DNA of 57,158 nt from an uncultured Bacillota bacterium (GCA_947649625.1 CANSSJ010000006.1:1-57158), one strand, 5' to 3'. Shown: positions 18,436 to 27,035, counted from the stretch's first letter. The notes: generated from the letters alone by a model not told the origin. Translations and numbers: made by a program.

Positions 18436-18820
18436 GTTTGTTTCCGTTTTTATCGAAAGTTTTTCTCAATGCCCTCTCCACCACCGCAATGGAGCCCAGC
18501 ATGACCACAAGCTGTACTCCGCAGGCGATCATGCCCACCAAGCCTACCGTCCCCACGTCCCGGCCCAGCACCAGGAGCAGAGGCAGGATGGAGGGGATCA
18601 GCAGGACCTTGCCCGCCTTGTACCAGACCTCTCCCATATAGCGCTGGGCAAAATCCCAGGTCTCCTGGTTTTTTGAGGACATGGTCGTGCGGTAGCCGTA
18701 GCCCGGGTTGATTTCCCTGGGGGGATTTTTCATAAACTCTTTTCCGAAACCGATCATCACGCCAGGGAGCAGCAGGTCAAAGGCCAGTACGAAAATCCAA
18801 AACGCAATGTTTGCAATCAT
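18431..18820 (-). CDS. SdpI-family membrane protein, short
   Basis: 129 residues with three hydrophobic helices (residues ~3-25, ~72-87, ~95-115). Between them lies NPGYGYRTTMSSKNQETWDFAQRYMGEVW, the conserved block of SdpI-like proteins, named after the Bacillus immunity protein SdpI. Most members are ~200 residues with more helices, so this is a short form. The start codon overlaps the feoB stop by four bases (ATGA), so it is translated together with the iron transporter. An immunity role is not implied by context. The stop codon lies in a dispersed repeat. Confidence 0.75.
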   Translation of the reverse strand: MIANIAFWIFVLAFDLLLPGVMIGFGKEFMKNPPREINPGYGYRTTMSSKNQETWDFAQRYMGEVWYKAGKVLLIPSILPLLLVLGRDVGTVGLVGMIACGVQLVVMLGSIAVVERALRKTFDKNGNKL

Positions 18821-21216
18821 AAGAATAAGCTCCCGATCTGGTACACCAGCAGGGACAAAATATAGGCGCAGCCAATCTGCCATGCGATGGAGAACCAGGC
18901 CCATTTGCGGCTCTGCATCTCCTTGAACAGGGTGGACACGGCGGCCACGCAGGGGACATACAGCAAAATGAACACCAGCATGGCGAAGGCGGACAGGGGG
19001 GTGAATCCCGTCATGGCGGCGGCCACCTCGCCGCCGCCGGCGGTGAGGGAGAAGCCGTAGAACATGGACAGGGAGGACACCACCATCTCCTTGGCGATGA
19101 GGCCGGTGAGCAGGGCCACGGCGGCCTGCCAGAAGCCGAAGCCGCAGGGGGCAAAGAGGGGGGCCAGCACATTGCCCAGCGTCCCCAGCATACTCTGAGA
19201 GGCGTCCTCCACCATGTGGAGGGAGAAGTCGAAGGACTGGAGCAGCCACAGGACCATCGACATCAAGAGGATCAGCGTCCCGGCCTTGACCAGGAAGCCC
19301 TTCACCTTCTGCCACACGTGGGTGAGCATGTTGCCCAGGGAGGGCAGGCGGTAGGGGGGCAGCTCCAGCACAAAGGGGGCGGGCTCCCCGGCAAAGAGAG
19401 TCTTTTTGAAGAACAGGCCGGAGGCGATGCCCACCAGCATTCCGATAATGTACAGCCCGAACACCACCAGCCCCGCCCAGGGGCCGAAAAAGGCGGCGGA
19501 AATCAAACCGTAGACGGGCAGCTTGGCCGAGCAGGACATGAAGGGGACCAGCAAAATGGTCATACGGCGGTCCTTCTCGTTCTCCATGGTCCGGGCCCCC
19601 ATGATGGCGGGGACGGAGCAGCCGAAGCCCATCAGCATAGGGATAAAGGCCTTACCGGACAGCCCAAACCGGCGCAGGGCCCGATCCATGATGAAGGCCG
19701 CCCGGGACATGTAGCCCGAGTCTTCCAGCAGGGACAGGAAAAAGAACAGCAGGGCGATCTGAGGCAGGAAGGTGAGCACGCCCCCCACCCCGGCGATGAT
19801 GCCGTCGCACACCAGGGAGATGAGGACGGAGGACACCCCCATACCTTCTAAGGTTGGGGCCAGCCACCGGGACAGGGCATCCATCCCCACGCCCACGCCG
19901 TCGGACAGCCAGGAGCCGAAGGGTCCGAAGGTGACCACAAACATCACCAGCATAGTGCACAGGAACAGAGGGATGGCAAACACCCGGTGGGTGACCACCT
20001 TGTCGATCTTCTCGCTGAGGGTCAGCTCTCCGGGCACGCCCCCCCGCTCTACCGAAGCGGACACCACCTTCTGGATGTACTGATACCGGCTGTCGGCGAT
20101 GAGGGTCTCCCGGTCGCCCAGATCGCTGGAGTTCTCATACTCCGCCACCAGGGCATCCAGCCTCTGTTTGACTTCCGGGGGGAGGTTCAATGCCTGCTCC
20201 ACGATGGCGTCCCCCTCCAGCAGCTTGATGGAGGCCCAGTGGGCGGGCAGATTCGCCGCGTAGGCGTAGTCGTGGAGGAGTTCGCCCATGCGGTGGTGGA
20301 TGTCGTGGGTGTAGTCGTCGTACAGGTCGTCGGGCTCGATGGTCACTCCCAGGTGCATCTGCCGGTGGGCGGTGTGCATCAGTTCCTCAATGCCCTCCCC
20401 GGTGCGGGCGGTGATGGGGATGACCGGGACGCCCAGCTCTTTAGAGAGCCGGTCCACGTCGATTCTGTCCCCCCGCTTCTCCACCTCGTCCATGAAGTTC
20501 AGGGCCAGCACGGTAGGCCGCTCCAGCTCCAGCAGCTGGACGGTGAGGTACAGGTTTCGCTCCAGATTGGTGGCGTCCACGATGTCGATGACGCAGTCGG
20601 GGGCCTCGCCGATGATGAAGTCCCGGGCCACGATCTCCTCCATGGAGTAGGGGGACAGGGAGTAGATGCCGGGCAGGTCCACCACCGTCACCGTCCGGTC
20701 GCCGATGCGGGTCTCCCCCTCCTTCTTCTCCACCGTGACGCCGGGCCAGTTGCCCACATACTGGTTGGAGCCGGTGAGGGCGTTGAACAGGGTGGTCTTG
20801 CCGCAGTTGGGGTTGCCGGCCAGGGCCACCCGCATCTGGCGCTTGTCGTGCTCGCTGGGGTCATAGCGGCCGCCGTGGGCCTCCAGCTCGTGCTCGTGGG
20901 CTTTCAGCTGGCGCCGGGCGGTCTCCGGGTCCCGGCGGGTCATGGCCGCCCGGGCCGCGCCGGTGCCCCGGGGGCGGGGCTGGCCCATGACGATCTGGCC
21001 GGCGTCTGCCTTCCGCAGGGACAGCTCATACCCCCGGAGGGAGACCTCGATGGGGTCCCCCAGGGGGGCGATCTTGGTCACCTTCACCTCGGTGCCCGGG
21101 GTGAGGCCCATGTCCACCAGACGGCGCTTCACCGTCCCCGATTTGTTGGCAATGGACAGGATGGTCCCGCTCTGACCGGGGGCCAGGTCCTCCAGCGTCC
21201 TTTTGTGCTCCTCCAT
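18817..21216 (-). CDS. feoB: Ferrous iron transporter, FeoA-FeoB fusion
   Basis: 799 residues. Residues ~1-78 form a FeoA SH3-like domain (LEDLAPGQSGTI...RLVDMGLTPGTEVKV). A charged linker leads to a FeoB G domain (~105-270) with GNPNCGKTTLFNALTG, the T-loop GNWPGVTVEKKEG, DLPG and LNFMDE (divergent G4). After a helical region come gate and core membrane segments (~390-799) with the typical GCSVPAIMGARTM and SCSAKLPVYG motifs bearing conserved cysteines. Imports Fe2+ under low oxygen. FeoA is normally a separate gene. A palindrome in the leader suggests metal control. GGAGAAGGG precedes ATG. Confidence 0.95.
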   Translation of the reverse strand: MEEHKRTLEDLAPGQSGTILSIANKSGTVKRRLVDMGLTPGTEVKVTKIAPLGDPIEVSLRGYELSLRKADAGQIVMGQPRPRGTGAARAAMTRRDPETARRQLKAHEHELEAHGGRYDPSEHDKRQMRVALAGNPNCGKTTLFNALTGSNQYVGNWPGVTVEKKEGETRIGDRTVTVVDLPGIYSLSPYSMEEIVARDFIIGEAPDCVIDIVDATNLERNLYLTVQLLELERPTVLALNFMDEVEKRGDRIDVDRLSKELGVPVIPITARTGEGIEELMHTAHRQMHLGVTIEPDDLYDDYTHDIHHRMGELLHDYAYAANLPAHWASIKLLEGDAIVEQALNLPPEVKQRLDALVAEYENSSDLGDRETLIADSRYQYIQKVVSASVERGGVPGELTLSEKIDKVVTHRVFAIPLFLCTMLVMFVVTFGPFGSWLSDGVGVGMDALSRWLAPTLEGMGVSSVLISLVCDGIIAGVGGVLTFLPQIALLFFFLSLLEDSGYMSRAAFIMDRALRRFGLSGKAFIPMLMGFGCSVPAIMGARTMENEKDRRMTILLVPFMSCSAKLPVYGLISAAFFGPWAGLVVFGLYIIGMLVGIASGLFFKKTLFAGEPAPFVLELPPYRLPSLGNMLTHVWQKVKGFLVKAGTLILLMSMVLWLLQSFDFSLHMVEDASQSMLGTLGNVLAPLFAPCGFGFWQAAVALLTGLIAKEMVVSSLSMFYGFSLTAGGGEVAAAMTGFTPLSAFAMLVFILLYVPCVAAVSTLFKEMQSRKWAWFSIAWQIGCAYILSLLVYQIGSLFL

Positions 21217-21236
21217 ATGGTATCCCTTCTCCTCAT

Positions 21237-21258
21237 AAAGTTAGCCTCGGCTTACTTT
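21237..21258 (-). promoter_or_regulatory. Palindromic operator, DtxR/IdeR/MntR-like
   Basis: AAAGTTAGCC-TC-GGCTTACTTT, 9 of 10 arm positions symmetric. It covers the inferred transcription start of feoAB. The TTAGCC..GGCT(T)A core resembles metal-repressor boxes of the DtxR group. Binding by such a regulator is inferred. Confidence 0.65.
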
Positions 21259-21265
21259 CCCGGAT

Positions 21266-21294
21266 ATTGTAGCGCATCGCGCCGGAATTTTCAA
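21266..21294 (-). promoter_or_regulatory. Promoter of feoAB
   Basis: Minus strand: TTGAAA (21289-21294), 17-base spacer, TACAAT (21266-21271), immediately upstream of the palindrome. Confidence 0.7.
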
Positions 21295-21318
21295 GGGCTT
21301 TGGGGCGGCTTCGGTAAG

Positions 21319-21353
21319 AAAAAATAGAAGCCCCGCCGGATTTACCCGGCGGG
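21319..21353 (-). terminator. Terminator after mrp
   Basis: Stem CCCGCCGG/CCGGCGGG (21332-21339 with 21346-21353), and on the minus strand CTTCTATTTTTTC follows. It ends the maf-mreC-mreD-PBP2-mrp transcript before the feo promoter. Confidence 0.85.
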
Positions 21354-21363
21354 ATCATTTTTC

Positions 21364-22176
21364 TCAGCCGTCCAGACGGGCGGCCAGCTCAGTCATATAG
21401 TTGACGGGGAAATTCTCGATCTGTCCGGCGTCGAAGGCGGCGGCCAGGGTGGGGTCGATGGGCAGGCGGGCCAGAACGGGGACCTCCAGCTCTTCGGCCA
21501 CCTTCTCGATGTGGCTCTCACCGAAGATGGCGTGCTTCCCGCCGCAGTCGGGGCACTGGAACCAGCTGTAGTTCTCCACCAGGCCCAACACGGGGATATC
21601 CATCATCTTGGCCATGTTCACCGCCTTGGCCACGATCATGGACACCAGGTCCTGGGGGGAGGTGACCACCACCACCCCGTCCACCGGGAGGGACTGGAAG
21701 ACGGTGAGGGGCACGTCGCCGGTGCCCGGGGGCATATCCACAAACATATAGTCGATGTCGCCCCAGACCACCTCCTGCCAGAACTGGGTGACCACTCCGG
21801 CAATGACCGGTCCCCGCCAGATGACCGGATCGGTCTCGTTGGCGGAGAGGAGGTTCAGGGACATGAGCTTGATGCCGCCCCTGGTAATGGCGGGGTCGAT
21901 GCCCTGGTCGGAGCCGGTGGCCCGCTGGTGGATGCCGAAGGCGGTGGGGATGGAGGGGCCGGTGATATCGGCGTCCAGGATGGCCACCTTTTTGCCCTTT
22001 TTTGCCATCGCCGCCGCCAGCGAGGCGGTGACGGTGCTCTTGCCCACGCCGCCCTTGCCGCTGACCACCGCGATGACCTGCTTCACGCTGGACAGGGCGT
22101 TGGCCGGGACCCGCAGGTCCCGGGAGGAGCAGTCCGCAGAGCAGCTGGAACAGTCGTGGGTACAATTTTCTGCCAT
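21364..22176 (-). CDS. Mrp/NBP35 family Fe-S cluster carrier ATPase
   Basis: 270 residues. The N terminus is Cys-rich (CTHDCSSCSADC), as in Nbp35-like proteins. A deviant Walker A VSGKGGVGKST follows, then DADITGPSIP, the DMPPGTGD switch and CPDCGGKH, whose CxxC holds the bridging iron-sulfur cluster. Role: assembles and transfers Fe-S clusters in the cytosol. It is last in the cell-wall gene string and is 38 bases from PBP2. Its AAGGAGATG site is intact. A half copy of the dispersed repeat lies in the gap. Confidence 0.92.
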   Translation of the reverse strand: MAENCTHDCSSCSADCSSRDLRVPANALSSVKQVIAVVSGKGGVGKSTVTASLAAAMAKKGKKVAILDADITGPSIPTAFGIHQRATGSDQGIDPAITRGGIKLMSLNLLSANETDPVIWRGPVIAGVVTQFWQEVVWGDIDYMFVDMPPGTGDVPLTVFQSLPVDGVVVVTSPQDLVSMIVAKAVNMAKMMDIPVLGLVENYSWFQCPDCGGKHAIFGESHIEKVAEELEVPVLARLPIDPTLAAAFDAGQIENFPVNYMTELAARLDG

Positions 22177-22202
22177 AATTGATACATCTCCTTGAAATTT
22201 TC

Positions 22203-22212
22203 TGTAGGGGCG
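22203..22212. repeat. Half copy of the GTAGGGGCG repeat (copy d)
   Basis: Only the TGTAGGGGCG edge is present, between PBP2 and mrp; the partner arm is missing. Could be a decayed copy or chance. Confidence 0.45.
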
Positions 22213-22214
22213 TT

Positions 22215-24512
22215 CTATCGAATCAGGGTATTCTCCATAGGAATTTCCTCCCGGGTCTCCTGGGCGGAGAAGTAGTAACGCAGCACGTCGGCCGCTATGC
22301 CGGCCAGCTCACTGCCGCTGCCGCCGTGCTCCACCGCAATGGCCACTGCGATCTCCGGGTCGTCATAGGGGGCAAAGCAGACGAAAACGGCGTTGGACTC
22401 GTTCTGGCCGCTGACCTGGGCGGAACCCGTCTTGGCCCCGGCCTGGAAGGGCAGGCTCTGAAAATACTGCCGCACCGAACCGTTGTTGGTGGTCAGGGCC
22501 AGCATACCGGCCTTCACCGCCTGGAGGTTCTCGTCCTTGATCTCGATGGTGTCCAGCACCTGGGGCTCGTAGCTGTGGAGCACCTGGGAGAAGTCGTTGG
22601 ACTTGACCTCCTTCAGCAGATGGACGGCGTTCCGGGTGCCGCCGTTGACCAGGGTGGCGATATAGTTGGCCAGCTGGAGGGGGGTGACCTGGGTGCTCTC
22701 CTGGCCGATGGCCACCGACAGTACGTTGCCCTGATACCAGGTGCCGCCCAGAGACTCGGTATAGGCCGGGCTGGCCATCACGCCGGCGCTCTCAGACAGC
22801 TCAATGCCCGTCTTCTCTCCCAGTCCGAAGCGGGCGGCGTAGTCCACCAGCCTGTCGATGCCCAGCTGCCGGCCCACATCGAACATGAAGTAGTTACAGG
22901 AGACCTCGATGGCTTTCGTCACATTGATCAGGCCGTGTCTGCTTCCGTACTGCCGGAAGATCCAGCACTTGGGCCCGTTGGGTCCGTAGTAGTTGTACTG
23001 CCCCTCGTCCCGGATCAGGGTGGTCGGAGTAATGACCTTCTCCTCCAGGCCGGCGATGGCGGTGAGCATCTTGAAGGTGGACCCCGGGGGATAGGCCCCC
23101 TGGAAGGCCCGGTTCAGGAAGGGGTGGAGGGGGTCGTCCCCCTTCTCGGCCAGCTCGGCGGCGTAGTTGGTCAGGTCGAAGGTGGGGTAGGAGGCGGCGG
23201 CCAGCACGTCGGCTCCCTTCACGTCCAGCACCACGCAGGCGGCGCCCTCGGTCTCTTCGCTCTCCAGCTTGGGGACGGCGTCGGCCAGCAGATTCTCCAC
23301 ATAGGCCTGGAGGCCGATGTCCAGGGTGAGCATCACATTGCCCCCCGGTTCCGGCTCGGTCAGCCAGGTCTGAGAGACAATTTTGCCTTTGGTGTTCCGC
23401 TCCACCGTGCGGGTGCCGGGACGGCCCCGCAGGTAGCTCTCAAAGGCCAGCTCGGCCCCCTGCTTGCCTACCACGTTGTTCATCTGATAATCCGGCTTGC
23501 CGTCTCCATCGGCGTCCACCGTCCTGTAGTATTCCCACTCGTCCTTGTCCATCAGTCCCGTCCGGCCCAGCAGATGGGCGGCGTATTTGGTGTGGTACTG
23601 GCGGACGGTGGTGGGCTCAATGACCACCCCGGGCAGGTCCTGCTCCTTCACCCGGGAAATAAAGTCGATGTCCACATCGGAGGCGAAGACATATTCGGCG
23701 GCGGTATAGACGTCCTGGCTGCGCAGGTTCAGCTCATAGAGCACCCCGGCAAGCGCCCGGGCGTCCGTTCTGGACATGTCGCCGATGTTCAGGACCGGGA
23801 CGGTCTCGCCGTTCTTCTCCGCCTTCTTCCGGTCCACCTTCCCCTCCCCCGCGACCCCGAAGCTCTCGCACATCTTTCCCAGCAGGGCCTCTGCCTCCAG
23901 TAGGGGCTTGGGCTCCCTGGACTTTTTGGGGGCCGCCTCGGCCTTTTCTCCCTTGATAAAGGCCTTCAGCTTGTCCAGCAGGCCGGGCTCTCTGGCGGGG
24001 GCCGCGGGGGCCGTCTCCGCCTCCGGCTCTTTGGTCGGGTCGTCCACCCAGCCCATTTTCACCGACAGCTTCCCCAGCCGGGTAAGGGTCTTTACCTCGT
24101 TTCCGTCCTCGTCCTGAGAGACGGTGAAATAGGGGTCGCCGGTGGTGAAGCGGAAGGGGGCGGTCCGGGTGATGGGCAGATTGTCCGTCCACTCCACCCC
24201 CTCGGTCCGGGCGGCCTCGATGAGGGCGAGGAGAACGCCGCAGCGGTCCTCTTCCTCCTTCATCTGGCTCATGTCCAGCGTGACCTCATAGATCACCCGG
24301 TTGGACACCAGCACCTGCCCGTTCCGGTCATAGAGATTGCCCCGGGCGGCCGGGACGGTCTGGGTCTCGGCGATCTTCCGCTGGGTCTTCCCATAGTATT
24401 CGTCTCCGTGGTTGATCTGCAGGTCGTAGAGGGTGGCCCCCATGCCCGTAATCATCAGGGCCAGCAGCAGCACCATGGCCCATGTCCGGCGGTGAAATTG
24501 CTTTGTGTTCAT
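22215..24512 (-). CDS. mrdA: Penicillin-binding protein 2 (class B, elongation transpeptidase)
   Basis: 765 residues, one N-terminal membrane anchor (MVLLLALMITGMGATLYDLQI), then the PBP dimerisation region and a transpeptidase domain. Active-site motifs: STFK near residue 477, SCN near 537, KTGSAQV near 694. Cross-links peptidoglycan during side-wall growth with the MreC/MreD proteins encoded upstream. An extra Lys/Glu/Ala/Pro-rich segment at ~145-220 (around EPEAETAPAAPAREPG) makes it longer than usual; it looks like a low-complexity insert. 10 bases after mreD, no separate promoter seen. Confidence 0.93.
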   Translation of the reverse strand: MNTKQFHRRTWAMVLLLALMITGMGATLYDLQINHGDEYYGKTQRKIAETQTVPAARGNLYDRNGQVLVSNRVIYEVTLDMSQMKEEEDRCGVLLALIEAARTEGVEWTDNLPITRTAPFRFTTGDPYFTVSQDEDGNEVKTLTRLGKLSVKMGWVDDPTKEPEAETAPAAPAREPGLLDKLKAFIKGEKAEAAPKKSREPKPLLEAEALLGKMCESFGVAGEGKVDRKKAEKNGETVPVLNIGDMSRTDARALAGVLYELNLRSQDVYTAAEYVFASDVDIDFISRVKEQDLPGVVIEPTTVRQYHTKYAAHLLGRTGLMDKDEWEYYRTVDADGDGKPDYQMNNVVGKQGAELAFESYLRGRPGTRTVERNTKGKIVSQTWLTEPEPGGNVMLTLDIGLQAYVENLLADAVPKLESEETEGAACVVLDVKGADVLAAASYPTFDLTNYAAELAEKGDDPLHPFLNRAFQGAYPPGSTFKMLTAIAGLEEKVITPTTLIRDEGQYNYYGPNGPKCWIFRQYGSRHGLINVTKAIEVSCNYFMFDVGRQLGIDRLVDYAARFGLGEKTGIELSESAGVMASPAYTESLGGTWYQGNVLSVAIGQESTQVTPLQLANYIATLVNGGTRNAVHLLKEVKSNDFSQVLHSYEPQVLDTIEIKDENLQAVKAGMLALTTNNGSVRQYFQSLPFQAGAKTGSAQVSGQNESNAVFVCFAPYDDPEIAVAIAVEHGGSGSELAGIAADVLRYYFSAQETREEIPMENTLIR

Positions 24513-24522
24513 TGGAAACTCC

Positions 24523-25035
24523 TCACGCTAATTTTGTGCCGCCCACCCGGTTATAAATGTATCGGAATAACAGCCACACCAGAGGGGTCCAGGCCAGGGA
24601 CCAGAGGAACTCCGGGGCGGCCGCCTCAAGCAGGGCGGACAGGGGGGCGGCATTGGTGAGCAGCCCCCGGGCGACGCGCAGCAGCTCCAGCAGGCCCACC
24701 ACCCCCGCCGAGCAGATAAAACAGCCGGGAAAGGACTGGCTCAGGGCGTACTGAGACACCGCCCCCATGGCCATCCCGGCCAGGGCCAGGAAGAAAACCA
24801 GCCCCCCGAAGCCCCCGGGGTAGGCCAGCTCCCACAGCAGCCCCACCCCCAGGCCGAAGCCGGTGCCCGAGTATGCCCCCTCCAGCACCGCCACCGCCGC
24901 CGCCGCCAGGGGCAGCAGCATGGGCGAGGCACCGTACAGGGGATACCGGGGCAGGATATAGGCGTCCAGCAGCCACACGGGCAGCAGGCCCAGGGCGTAG
25001 ACAAGCCATTTGCGGATAAAATCACGGCGGGTCAT
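24523..25035 (-). CDS. mreD: Rod shape-determining protein MreD
   Basis: 170 residues, four to five hydrophobic helices, weakly conserved like all MreD proteins. Assignment rests on size, topology and position between mreC and PBP2. It works in the membrane as part of the elongasome. The ATG at 25035 follows AAGGAGC; the frame continues upstream only into the dispersed repeat. Confidence 0.82.
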   Translation of the reverse strand: MTRRDFIRKWLVYALGLLPVWLLDAYILPRYPLYGASPMLLPLAAAAVAVLEGAYSGTGFGLGVGLLWELAYPGGFGGLVFFLALAGMAMGAVSQYALSQSFPGCFICSAGVVGLLELLRVARGLLTNAAPLSALLEAAAPEFLWSLAWTPLVWLLFRYIYNRVGGTKLA

Positions 25036-25058
25036 AGACGAAATTGCTCCTTGTTCTG

Positions 25059-25130
25059 TGTAGGGGCGCACATTGTGCGCCCGCAAGAGGCCAGTCTGTT
25101 TACGGCGGGCGCACAATGTGCGCCCCTACA
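25059..25130. repeat. Dispersed GTAGGGGCG palindromic repeat (copy c)
   Basis: Outer edges TGTAGGGGCGCAC and GTGCGCCCCTACA, with inner palindromes around ACATTGTGCGCCCGC and GCGGGCGCACAATGTG. Lies between mreC and mreD inside the operon, so it is transcribed and can fold. Confidence 0.85.
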
Positions 25131-25136
25131 GTCAAC

Positions 25137-25979
25137 CTACTCCACGATCTCAAAATCCTTGATGACGAACACCTCGATGAGGGAGTCCAGCGCCACCGAG
25201 GGGGTCACCACGGCGTAGCGGGTCTGGCCGGAGGGGTCGGTAAAGACCCCCTCCACCCTGCCCACCTCCAGTCCGGAGGGGAACACCTCCCCCCGGCCCG
25301 AGGTGAGCACCTCGTCCCCGGAGACCAGCTGGGCCCCCTCGGGCAGGTAGTTCAGCTTCAGTTTTCCCTCGTTCATCAGGGCAAAGTCCCCCTCCAACAC
25401 GCCGGCGGAGTAGGTGCGGGTGACGATGCCGCCGATCTCGGTCTCGGTGTTGATAATGGTGGACACAGTGGACCAGTTCAGCCCCGTCTCGGCCACCACC
25501 CCCACCAGCACGCCGGTCTGGGTGACCACACAGTCCCCCGCCTCGATGCCGGCGGTGGACCCCTTGCTCAGGGTCAGGGTGGATTCCCAGTTGGCGGTGG
25601 ACCGGGCGGTGACCTTGGCGGCCTCGAAGACGAAGTCCCGCCGCCGGGCCTGGAGGCCCAGCAGGTCCCGGAGCTGATCGTTCTCCCGGCTGGCCTCCTC
25701 CCCCTGGCGCACCTTCTCCTGCAATTCGCCCACCTGGCGGCGCAGGGCGTCCAGCTCGTCCTCCAGCTCACCCCGGTGAAACACGTAGGCGTAGGCCCCC
25801 TCCACCCAGTCGGCGGCGGCGGCAATGCCCCCCCGCACCGGAGCGGTGACGGTGTTCACAATATTGGACAGGGGGTCGGCCTCGCCGCTGAGCACAAAGG
25901 TACATATCCCGATGAGGATGGAGGCCAGCAGGGCGATGACCAGCAGCAGTATTCCGTTTTGCCGGAGAAAATCTTTCAC
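25137..25979 (-). CDS. mreC: Rod shape-determining protein MreC
   Basis: 280 residues: one membrane helix (ILLLVIALLASILIGICTFVL), a coiled coil with ELEDELDALRRQVGELQEKV (~residues 68-110), then the two beta-domain MreC core with LLGL, VTARS.ANWESTLTLSKGS and GGIVTRTYSAGV. It lies outside the membrane and scaffolds PBP2 and MreD. The GTG start overlaps the maf stop (GTGA), with AAGGAGC upstream. No mreB lies in the cluster. Confidence 0.93.
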   Translation of the reverse strand: MKDFLRQNGILLLVIALLASILIGICTFVLSGEADPLSNIVNTVTAPVRGGIAAAADWVEGAYAYVFHRGELEDELDALRRQVGELQEKVRQGEEASRENDQLRDLLGLQARRRDFVFEAAKVTARSTANWESTLTLSKGSTAGIEAGDCVVTQTGVLVGVVAETGLNWSTVSTIINTETEIGGIVTRTYSAGVLEGDFALMNEGKLKLNYLPEGAQLVSGDEVLTSGRGEVFPSGLEVGRVEGVFTDPSGQTRYAVVTPSVALDSLIEVFVIKDFEIVE

Positions 25980-26575
25980 GCTTTCTGCTCCTTCTCCACG
26001 GCCAGGGCCAGGGGGTCCACCCCGAACCGGGCCAGCATCCGGGCCAGCCGGCACACCGGCAGGCCCATTACATTATAATAATCCCCGGAAATGCTCTCCA
26101 CCAGGGTGCAGCCGTAGCCCTGGATGCCGTAGGCCCCCGCCTTGTCCATGGGCTCGCCGGTGGCGATGTAGCGGATGATGTCCGCCTGGGTCAGGGTGCG
26201 GAAGCGGACCGAGGTCATCTCATGGGCCGTGGCCGTCCGGTCCCCCCGGGCGACGGTGACCCCGGTGTATACCACGTGCAGCCGGCCCGACAGGGCGGCC
26301 AGCATCCGGGCGGCGTCCTCCTCGTTGCGGGGCTTGCCCAGCACCCGGTTGTTGATGGCCACCACCGTGTCGGCGGCGATGACCAGATCGTCGGGGCGGG
26401 CCGCCGCCACCTCGGCGCACTTCTTCCGGGACAGCTCCTCCACAAGCTGGTCGGGGGTGAGACTGCGGGCCGCGATCTCCTCCCCCTTGGCGGGGATCAC
26501 CTTGAAGTCGGTAATCCCCATCCGCTCCAGCAGCTCCCGCCGCCGGGGAGACTGGGAGGCCAGTATGATCTTCAT
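25976..26575 (-). CDS. maf: Maf-like nucleotide pyrophosphatase
   Basis: 199 residues. Motifs: ILASQSPRRRELL (substrate loop), ADTVV (catalytic Asp), GKP and YNVMGLPV at the C-terminal end. Hydrolyses non-canonical or modified NTPs; members of the YhdE/Maf group prefer dTTP/UTP or m7GTP. First gene of the maf-mreC-mreD string, the order also seen in other Firmicutes. GAGGTG before ATG at 26575; an upstream GTG start is less likely. Confidence 0.93.
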   Translation of the reverse strand: MKIILASQSPRRRELLERMGITDFKVIPAKGEEIAARSLTPDQLVEELSRKKCAEVAAARPDDLVIAADTVVAINNRVLGKPRNEEDAARMLAALSGRLHVVYTGVTVARGDRTATAHEMTSVRFRTLTQADIIRYIATGEPMDKAGAYGIQGYGCTLVESISGDYYNVMGLPVCRLARMLARFGVDPLALAVEKEQKA

Positions 26576-26601
26576 TGCAACACACCTCATTAGAACGCCT
26601 T

Positions 26602-26740
26602 AAAGCCCCCCTTGTCAAAGGGGGGAGGGCCTCCGGGCAAAGCCCGGTGGGGGGGGGATCTCGTCAGCGAAAACTTTCCTGTGGTAAGAATCCCCCAGTC
26701 ACCGCCTGCGGCGGTGCCAGCCCCCTTTAACAAGGGGGCC
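26602..26740. repeat. Large imperfect inverted repeat of a second type
   Basis: Outer arms AAAGCCCCCCTTGTCAAAGG and TTTAACAAGGGGGCC; between them two shorter GC palindromes (CCGGGCAAAGCCCGG and CACCGCCTGCGGCGGTG). The right part also makes a GCCCCCTT-TAAC-AAGGGGGC hairpin with CTTTTCC, a possible plus-strand terminator. It fills the gap between maf and the XRE gene. Not related by sequence to the GTAGGGGCG family. Confidence 0.7.
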
Positions 26741-26746
26741 TTTTCC

Positions 26747-26995
26747 TTATCCTTCGGTCTCCGCTTTATACTTCGGCTCCGGGTCGTCGGTGAGACCCAG
26801 GAGATAGTCAGCGGAGACCTTATAGTGTTGGCAAATCAGAGCAATCCGCTCGGCGGAGGTGGATGCTCTGCCATGCTCTATTTCGAGAATCTGTGTATCT
26901 CCCACACCCAGTATTTCCGCTAAAATCTTCTGAGTCTCTCCGAATTTTTTTCTCTGCTCTAGGACCCTCTGGCCAAAAAGTTCTTTTGAAAACAT
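26747..26995 (-). CDS. Small XRE-family repressor (module 1)
   Basis: 82 residues, essentially a single Cro/C1-type helix-turn-helix: GETQKILAEILGVGDTQILEIEHG, then ALICQHYKVSADYLLGLTDDP, a block typical of XRE regulators. Start at 26995 follows AAGGAGT. Divergent from the small gene at 27063, with a 38-bp perfect inverted repeat between them. It is paralogous in layout and sequence to the XRE gene at 48018 (shared LICQHY.VSADYLLGLTD.P). Probably represses itself and its neighbour. Confidence 0.85.
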   Translation of the reverse strand: MFSKELFGQRVLEQRKKFGETQKILAEILGVGDTQILEIEHGRASTSAERIALICQHYKVSADYLLGLTDDPEPKYKAETEG

Positions 26996-27006
26996 ACCAA
27001 TACTCC

Positions 27007-27035
27007 TTGACACCCCAGTTATATTGGGGTATAAT
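27007..27035 (+). promoter_or_regulatory. Perfect consensus promoter with operator in its spacer
   Basis: TTGACA (27007-27012), 17-base spacer, TATAAT (27030-27035). The spacer is exactly the palindromic CCCCAGTTATATTGGGG, so a repressor bound there would block polymerase. Confidence 0.85.

Noticed and set aside
18821-19315. Upstream extension of the SdpI-like frame through feoB
   Set aside because: The extension is feoB read out of frame; the ATG at 18820 overlapping the feoB stop is the real start.
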